Of a stretch of DNA of 64,000 nt, positions 56,721-64,000 are shown one piece after another. The stretch spans positions 205,207,313-205,271,312 of the forward strand of contig NC_134398.1 of NCBI RefSeq assembly GCF_050003625.1. The letters run 5' to 3'. Under the pieces are notes generated by a model. It was not told where the DNA came from. It saw only the letters and a program-made list of their open reading frames with translations, and made no database searches. The stretch's first letter is position 1. The number at the start of each line of letters is the position of its first letter. Made by a program: the position numbers and the translations under genes. Source of the stretch: Haematobia irritans. Lineage: Eukaryota > Arthropoda > Insecta > Diptera > Muscidae.

Positions 56721-57406
56721 TATAGACACCCTATATATACCGATGAAGATCTGAATTAATTTACATATGTGTTTAATCTACATATTTGTCTAGCATAGGT
56801 CCAATATGGAGTAACTTTCAGTTTAGAAGAGAATGTTAAGAACTTTTAAGATCCTTGACATCGGCAGGTAATTCGATTGTGGACGACAGCCTTTGTACAA
56901 TCAGTGATGGAGGATATAAATGATAGTATAGTTTAGGCCACAGTGTTGAACGTTCTTGAAGCTCGATAGATAGCACGAATGTCAGGGAATGGAGCACAAA
57001 CTCTATGTTATGGTGTCCCTTAAAAGCATCAAAATGCTTTTCTGGCCTCACTGTTGCATTTGTAGCCCAAAGTTACCAACTATGCACTGATTGTGGGTCA
57101 TTAAAACCCGGAGCCAACCAAATCGTGCGTCAGTATACCAATATTTTAAGGTAACCATCAAAGACTAACAGTCACCTTTTACAGAATTCAAATGTTAGTT
57201 GATTTCGCGATTTACCATCCAAAAGCAGTGATCGAATAATTCACTAATATTACTATTTTCATATTCCATAATATCATCATATTCCATAATATTATCAGAC
57301 AATCGCCCTTATGGAAGAGTGGTAAAAATAAATTTGGCTGGCATTTTAAGACCAACCGTTTACGAAAATAATATACTATCCAATAGCAAATTATGAATCG
57401 ATTTTG
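56721..57406. other. Family A tail scrap, then no gene
   Basis: Positions 56800-56915 carry AATTCGATTGTGGACGACAG and TGATGGAGGATATAAA, a decayed family A tail. The rest (56920-57406) is unclassified sequence without a supported ORF. Confidence 0.4.
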
Positions 57407-58788
57407 TACATCCAGAAAAAAGTGCCTTCGAAACTAAAGGAAAATTTTTTCATCAATATAGTTTATCCATTTTATTTCCATGAAGGTAAATTTTTGTGAG
57501 AAATAATAAAATTTACTCGTTTCAGTAAAAAAATCCTAAACTGGAAGCAGTTAGGAATAGTTCATTAACTAGAATAAGGCATGGAATTTTACTCATACTG
57601 TTTTCTTCGCTGGGTATAAGAATTTACTACTGAACAAGAAAATTTTATTCACCGATAACAAAGCATTCGTAAAAATAAACAAAATCCGAACTAAAACCAA
57701 GTTTCCTCAAAATTAGTAAAATTTCTTATAAAATGATAATTGCGACTTCCTTTATAATAGAAAGTTTTTCATACATACGAACAACACTTGGCATAGAAAA
57801 ATATTTTAGTTCATTCGTACTAAGAAGTATGCAATCCTTTCAAAACTTAAGGAAACACACTTGTTAGAATATAGGAAATTTTCCTATATTTCTATTATCT
57901 ACCTGTAATCGATACCTGTCATCGTAATCGATGTGTTTGCGCGTGGGTGTAATCGATATGTTTGCGCGTGGGTTGTTTTTTTAGTTGGAATCGCGTTGTT
58001 GTGGTATACGGAGAGATTGTTAAAAAATAATATGGTAAAATAATATAATAAATAACAAATAAAATATTTGTTATTTTAAATTAGTGAGAAAAATGTTGGG
58101 TTTTTTTTGAAAATAAATCTATCAATGTTCATTTCATTTGTCTTCATTTTGGAATCTTCAATTATCAGGTAATATTCAGTGACGCTAACCTTTTGTATCA
58201 AAAATGGTTTATGATTTTTTATATTTGTAGGTATTGAAATTGTAAAAGGAGGACAAAATCGTTAGGCAGTAACTTATTAAAAGTGAAAAGTACAAGAAGA
58301 AGAAAAAGTGCGTTTTACAGTTGATAATATCACATGGAAATTGAAAATAGTGGAATAATAAACTAATATTTCAAGGACAGTCGATACTGTTGATTCTTAA
58401 TAAATATATTCAATATATATATATATAAAAATTGTCTTTTATTGAAGATAAAATTGCTTATATAAATAAATAAAATTGTATTTAAAAACGAAGGTAAGCA
58501 GTTCTAATTATGAAGTAAAAGTTTTACCACAAATATATAAGAATGAAAAAATTTCAATAAAATCATTCCATATATGAATTCAAATCAGTTAAATTTTTTC
58601 ATTCTGTAGTATAGTGGTACATAAATATAGGAAAATGTTAACTAATATATGGAATGCATTATACCTAATTTCTACGAAAATCACATCGTTCAAACAAATA
58701 AAAATGTCTTTGGCGCTATACGAAGTTCAACTTTCTTCACAATGAGTTCATTTTAACTTAAAGAAGGGGTCACTTTTTTCTGGGTGTA
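57407..58788. mobile_element. Candidate non-autonomous TIR element, 1.38 kb
   Basis: The left end TACATCCAGAAAAAAGTGCC and the reverse complement of the right end, TACACCCAGAAAAAAGTGAC, match at 17 of 20 positions. Each end includes TA, possibly the target duplication. The interior has no ORF, is AT-rich, and contains a 25-bp tandem pair with TTTGCGCGTGGGT (57925-57974). The superfamily cannot be assigned. Confidence 0.5.
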
Positions 58789-59915
58789 TCGACCACTTTA
58801 TACAACTAACAGATCTGTTAGGGGCTCTTTGACTGAAATCAAAACTATTATACCCTAAGCTCATAGTGATTAAGGATACAATAAAATATCCAATATAGAA
58901 ATTAGGCAACACATTTCTTTGTGGATGTGGACATTTAATTCAAAATCTCCCTCAAGAAGGAAATTTTTATCTCTAGTTTATATTGTCACTAACATCATTT
59001 ATCATTTCTACATTATGCCAAGAACATACATAAAGTGATAAAACTTGTCTCTCAGTTTTTCTCTTTCTATCGATCTATTCTCTTCTTCAATAAAGAGTAC
59101 TTGCAATTGAATGTTTGTACGTGTATCGGTGCCTTTGGTTATTGTTAGCTTTCCTATACTCTTCTACATCAATGTATGTGTGTGAGTTACAAGACAAAGA
59201 TGATATTGTGCGGTTACTGGAGAAATCAGAATGTTTCATTAATTTCGTCTTCCTTTATTCATGGGAGACTTAGATTTATATAAGCTCGTATGTGTGTGTG
59301 TGTATGAATTTGTTTATCTTAAGTGTTAGTGCAAACAAACATGTTGTCACTTCTGTTGTTCTTGCTGATTCTATTGCTAATGATGTAAACACTAACTTGC
59401 AAAACTTAAAATACACCAACATAGGCATAACATGGATAAGGCATTCAACGTCATATGGCTTCGATGAATGTTAATCCGATTACTTGTAAGTTCTATAATA
59501 TCATAGCAATAGAGCAATATCTTGAGAGTGCAACACACCTATATCACATAAATAAAATTTTAAAGAAGAATGTAATAGAAAGTAAATGAATTTATAACCA
59601 TGTTATATACCTTCATTAAAGAAGTACATTAATAACTAAATTTATTTCGTTATATTACAAGCTATTAGGCTTTGAAAAAAAAAAACAAATTTAAAAGGGA
59701 TAAAATGGAATGAAAACTATTCTTTGGTATCATATACCAACCCAAGAACGCATACTGGTATGTATTTATATCTACCTAAAATACGCTAAAGGTAGCGAGT
59801 ATGTGTACTTTTGTGCATGCTACTCATATAACGCACAGACTATAGATTTCATAGGTTATTCTTTTTTGTGTCCAGCTTGAACATCGTATGCCGCTTAAGA
59901 CATTCCTGCAATTTT
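58789..59915. other. 1.1 kb without a supported gene
   Basis: A decayed hairpin head (TTATACCCTAAGCTCATAGT) lies near 58850. The remainder looks unique, with GT runs near 59290-59305. The 60-codon frame at 59292-59474 is not convincing. Confidence 0.4.
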
Positions 59916-59923
59916 TATACCCT

Positions 59924-61919
59924 ACTAGCGTAACCCGGCCCGCTTCGCTGCGCCTTCCGAAGTGTCTTTGTAGGAACATTTTGCGTTAACTTAGTCAACC
60001 ATATCCTTCGTGCTGAAAACAAATTCGAAAAGATTTGAATTCTTTCAAACAAGTCGGACTACTTGCTTTTTTGTTTATAGGTACAAATACGGCGGATATG
60101 CATATGTAAAACGGTTCGTCTTAAAAAATGTTAGGGAGAGGGTGTACCCTTTCCTCCAAATTTTTTTAAATAATATTCTGTATTCAAGTAGTTGGACAAT
60201 CTTCTATATTTCTTGTGAATTTTAAGTGTGGAAATGTATCCTTCTCCTCAACATATCTGAAAATTAAGCACTATATTATAATAACATAACATACAAAGAA
60301 TTACTGTGTCCAATTCAATAAATCGGAAAAAGCAAAAGTAGTAAAAAATTTTACCACATTAACATTTGCTAAAATGTTGGAAAATGATGCACCCTCTACG
60401 TTGGCTTCCAATTTCATGTAAATTTAAGTTCTTTGCTAAAAAGAAGTCTGGCAGAAGCATGTGCAAAAATCATAAAATTATGTACCGAGTGCCCATTTAC
60501 GGACAACCCTCTACTTTCAGTTTAAGAAAAAACAACGGACAAAAAGGAGCCCTCTCCCCACCTTCGCTCCACTCCGACTTGATATCGGACTATGACGTAC
60601 CCCTATATTAATTTCACAACTACTCAATGGTCTCTATAAATTCTACGAAGTAAATCGACAAAGTTTATTCAAATTTTCCCCTTCCCCAACCAGATATCGA
60701 AAAATCATATACAAATTAAAAAATCATGTATAAATTTAATCACCTCCTCCCACGTTCCCTGTAAATTTCAAGTAGATCGGAAATGTTTAAATTTTGCTCT
60801 ATTGTTTTAAAGGGACTCCACTTTCCCCGATACAATATCGACAAACACCGTAGTGAATAGCACCCCTAACCTTCCCTGAAAATTCTTGAAACTTTCCTTC
60901 AAGTGTGTGGCAAGGAAGGTTACTCCTTCGTTCATAACCTTCCCCCACCGCCTTTGTAAATTTCAAGAAAACTTAAGAATTACCACCCCCCCCCCCACGA
61001 CCGACCAAATGTCGAAAAGTGATGTAGCGTACCTTTTGTAAACGTCTCAGAAAATTTCAAGCAAATTATAAGCCTAAAGGGGCGGCCTCTCTTCCGTCCA
61101 AATATCACAAAATCAGGTATCAACTATTAATATCGTAACCTCTCCCCAGTCCTCTGTAAATTTCAAGTGACTCGGTAAAGTTTAATTGTTTCTCTGCATG
61201 TACTTAAGAGAAGCAGATGTCTCCCTATGCCCTTTTCTTTTTATTAAAAAATCAGGAACCTGATATAAATTGCATAACCTCACCCATTTTTTCCGTAAAA
61301 TTTCAGTCGGGGGAGTTTAGTTTTGTTTTCACTGTACTTTAATAAAAGTCGGGCAAAGGGGTGGTCCCCCTCCCCGACCAAATATCGAAAAATAATGTAG
61401 CGGATTTTTGTCTAGATGGCAACCCCAACATTCAATGAAAATTTCAAGCAAATCGCATAATTTTGTTCCAAGTTTCAAAAAGTAGGGCAAGGGGGAGGTC
61501 CCCCTCCCCGTCCACATATGAAATCATCAGGTACCCCATATTAATTCCATAACCTCACCGCATGTTCTCTGCAAATCTCAAATAATTTAGAGAATTTTAG
61601 TTTTTTTCACTGTACATTAAAAAAAGTCGAACAAAGGGGAGATCCCCCTCCGCCTCCAAATATCGCAATTTTAAAATAGCGGATCTTTATCTAGATGCCA
61701 ACCTTCAATGAAAATTTCAAGCAAATCGGTCAACTTTGGTACAATTTTCAAAAAGTCCGACAAAGGGTGTCCAAAAATGAGGTACCCTATTTTCACCACA
61801 TGAACGCCCCCTACGATCTCTGAAAGCTTCAAGTAAATCGATTCAGCCATTTCGGAGCTAACTCGGAACATGCAAACAAACAAATAAACAAACATAGATT
61901 GAATTTTATATATATAGAT
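59924..61919 (+). mobile_element. Family E element (CTAGC-headed) inserted in a hairpin head
   Basis: It starts ACTAGCGTAACCCGGCCCGC and ends ACAAACAAATAAACAAACAT, then TATATATAGAT. The interior has about ten irregular blocks with AAATTTCAAG(C/T)AAATCGG, GGTCCCCCTCCCCGACC and AATATCGAAAAAT motifs. Repeats with this type of head and tail are widespread in arthropod genomes, but I do not know the transposition class. Flanks TATACCCT (59916-59923) and GCCACACTGTG (61920 on) are the two halves of a family C-type hairpin head. Confidence 0.65.
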
Positions 61920-62182
61920 GCCACACTGTGAATCAGGGTATTATAAGTTAGTGCAAATGTTTGCAACATACAGAAGAAGACGAGGTAGAGATGTCTCTAT
62001 TCCAAAGTACGCTAAGTCTAAAAAGTGAATTTTACAGGAAACATGTTCAATTTTTTTTTAATTTCTCAAAAATTGTATAAGATTTAAATTCACTTTTTAT
62101 ACCCTTCACCACTACTGTGGTACAGAGTATAATAAGTTTGTGCATTTGTATGTAACGCCAAGAAATAGTAGTCATAGACCCA
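61920..62182 (+). repeat. Family C head remainder and another head scrap
   Basis: CAGGGTATTATAAGTTAGTG continues the family C head after the family E insertion. At about 62098-62140 a further head (TATACCCTTCACCACTACTG and its inverse) is present without units. Confidence 0.5.
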
Positions 62183-63930
62183 TTTTTATACCCACCATCA
62201 TAGAATGGTGATGGGGGTGTAATAAGTTTGTCGTTCCGTTTGTAACAAATCGAAATATCGATTTCCGACTAACTTATATAAAGTATATATATTCTTGATC
62301 AGGAGTAATTTTAAGTCGATATATGCATGTTCGTCTTTCTGTCTGTCTGTTGTAATCACGCTACAGCCTTCAATAATGGCGCTATCGTCCTGAAATTTGT
62401 CACAGATTCGTTTTTTTGTTTGCAGGCAAGTTCGAAGATGGGCTATATCGATCCAAGTTTTTGTATAGTCCCCATATAAACCGATTTCCCGATTTGGGGT
62501 CTTGGGCTTAAAAAACCGTAGTTTTTATCCAATTTGCCCGAAATTAAAAATTTAGAGTTACTTGGCGACCATAAAAGGGTGTGCCGAAAATGGTGCCTAT
62601 CGGTCCATGTTTTGGTATAGCCCTCATATAGACCGATCTCTCGATTTTATTTCTTGGGCTTCTAGAAACTGTATTTACTATCCGATTTGCCTGAAATTGA
62701 AAATCTGGAAGTATTTTTGGACCCTTAAGAGATGTTTCGAAAATGGTGCGTATCGGTCAATGTTTTGGAATAGCCCCCATATAGACCGATCTCCCGATTT
62801 TGCTTCTTGGGTGTCTAGAAACTGTATTTTCTATCCGATTTGCCTGAAATTGAAAATCTAAAGGTATTTTAGGACCATAAAGAGGTGTGTCGAAAATGGT
62901 CCGTATCGGTCCATGTTTTTCGTATCGCCGCCATATAGACCTATCTCCCGACTTTTATTCTTGGGCTTCTATAAACTGTATTTATTACCCGATTTGCCTG
63001 AAATTGGTCACAAATTGTGGTCCCAAAATACCTCTAGATTGTATTTTGGGACCACAAATAGGTGTGCCGAAATTGAGGCGTATCGGTCCATTTTTTGGTA
63101 TAACCCCCATATAGACCGATCTCCTGATTTTACTTCTTGGGCATCTAGAGACTATATTTTCTAGCCGATTTGCTTGAAATTGAAAATCTAGAAGAATTTT
63201 ATGATAACAAATGTGTGTGTCGTAAATTGTGACTAGCGGTCCATGTTGTGGTATAGCCCCCATATAGACCGATCACCCGACCTTATTTCTTAGGCTTCTA
63301 GAAATCGTAGTTTTTATCTAATTTGCCGGAAATTAGAAATATAGAGGTATCTTAGGACCATAAAGAGGTGTGTTGAAAATGGTCCGTATCGGTCCATGTT
63401 TTGGTATAGCCTCTATATAGACTGATCTCCCGATTTTACTTCTTGGGCTTCCAGAATTCGTAGTTTTCACCCAATTCGTCTGAAAGTGGTATTTTAGGAA
63501 CATATAGACCGATATAGACCGATTTAACTTCTTGAAGGTACACCCAAAGAAAAAATATATTCCTCTGGAATGAAATGTTAGACAAACGAAATTCCCCTTT
63601 CGAATAAAGTATTTTCGTTTAGAGGAAACTAATCCGAATTTTTGATAAGCGATTCAACGATTGTCTCTAAAATTTGTGTCAAAAGAAAACTTTGCTTGTC
63701 TAAAATTTCGTTCCTCAGAAAAGAAAACAATTCTTTCAGGGTATAGCAGGCGAACTGATCATGAAAATTGCTTGAAACTGAAAATAAAATTTCCAGATTA
63801 CACTCATCGTATTCATTTAAATAATGGCGGAAAAAAAATCTACAGATTTAAGATTTCAAATCAAGGCGTTATTTCATCATATACACGATTATAAGCGTAG
63901 GAAGGCCTCTGGGGAGGGGGCTAGACCCCC
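62183..63930 (+). mobile_element. Family B hairpin element with a small MITE
   Basis: The head with TATACCCACCATCATAGAAT is followed by TTCCGACTAACTTATATAAA, a CTGTCTGTC microsatellite, and about eight units at 153-154-bp steps (GCC marks at 62620, 62773 and 62927). A ~200-bp MITE interrupts at 63541-63743. The distal region resumes to about 63930, where M1 cuts off the tail. Confidence 0.65.
63541..63743. mobile_element. Small MITE (about 200 bp) in family B
   Basis: The left end ACCCAAAGAAAAAATATATT, then GAATGAAATGTTAGAC, pairs imperfectly with the right end, GTCTAAAATTTCGTTCC and TTCTTTCAGGGT. The uninterrupted family B copy at 28880 reads CTTGAGGGCATAGCAGG across this point, which confirms an insertion. 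Confidence 0.6.
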
Positions 63931-64000
63931 CCAGAAAAAATTTAATTTTTATATTTTTTTATGATTTTTAATACATTCTAACGCTTGTTTGAATATTTTC
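63931..64000 (-). mobile_element. M1 fragment, minus strand, cut by the window edge
   Basis: Read on the minus strand, ACAAGCGTTAGAATGTATTA and the following A/T stretch match the start of the window (positions 10-50). It is truncated on its inner side near CCCAGAAAAAATTT. Confidence 0.6.

Overview
This window looks like AT-rich, repeat-dominated intergenic DNA from a dipteran fly, most likely a calyptrate/muscid. That is inference. It rests on an irritans-type (Himar1-like) mariner, a BEL/Pao retrotransposon, DINE-1-like hairpin elements with a GTCCGTC microsatellite, and a tRNA-derived SINE. I see no host protein-coding gene, rRNA, functional tRNA or CRISPR array. Every convincing coding region belongs to a transposable element.

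Layout. 1-1.1 kb: fragments of a TA-ended MITE (here M1) and of hairpin-headed repeats. 1.8-11.2 kb: a BEL/Pao LTR retrotransposon with a 5-bp target duplication (CTAGC), a 5' LTR recognisable only for 171 bp, a Gag-Pol polyprotein broken by one in-frame TGA, and an intact extra ORF abutting the 3' LTR. That ORF repeats the zinc-finger/protease module with the catalytic Asp replaced. 12-20.4 kb: long arrays of a 29-bp minisatellite (m29), bounded in one case by hAT-like inverted ends, with SINE copies and a perfect 64-bp inverted repeat. 20.9-22.3 kb: apparently unique DNA. 22.3-34 kb: M1, SINEs, and several 1-2.2 kb hairpin-headed elements (families A, B, C and D, named here) built from ~153-bp tandem units, plus a decayed transposase and a 5'-truncated LINE. 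34.5-43 kb: nested Tc1/mariner elements (two DD37E copies, one Himar1-like DD34D, one internally deleted DD41D) inside a SINE and a family B element. 43-49 kb: family C, a CTAGC-headed family (E), unique DNA and a CTCACG-rich patch. 49-56.7 kb: m29 in reverse orientation, a tandemly amplified ~700-bp block, a LINE 3' fragment and a family A element. 56.9-64 kb: unique DNA, a candidate 1.4-kb TIR element, family E inside a hairpin head, family B with a small MITE, and an inverted M1 end.

The order of insertions can be read from the nesting. SINE came before DD37E; the family B tandem units came before DD41D; m29 arrays came before SINE; a family C-type head came before E. No autonomous element is intact: BEL has a nonsense codon, Himar1-like has several lesions, both DD37E copies have C-terminal frameshifts, DD41D lacks its DNA-binding half, and both LINEs are 5'-truncated. 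Family names A-E, M1 and m29 are local labels, not database names.
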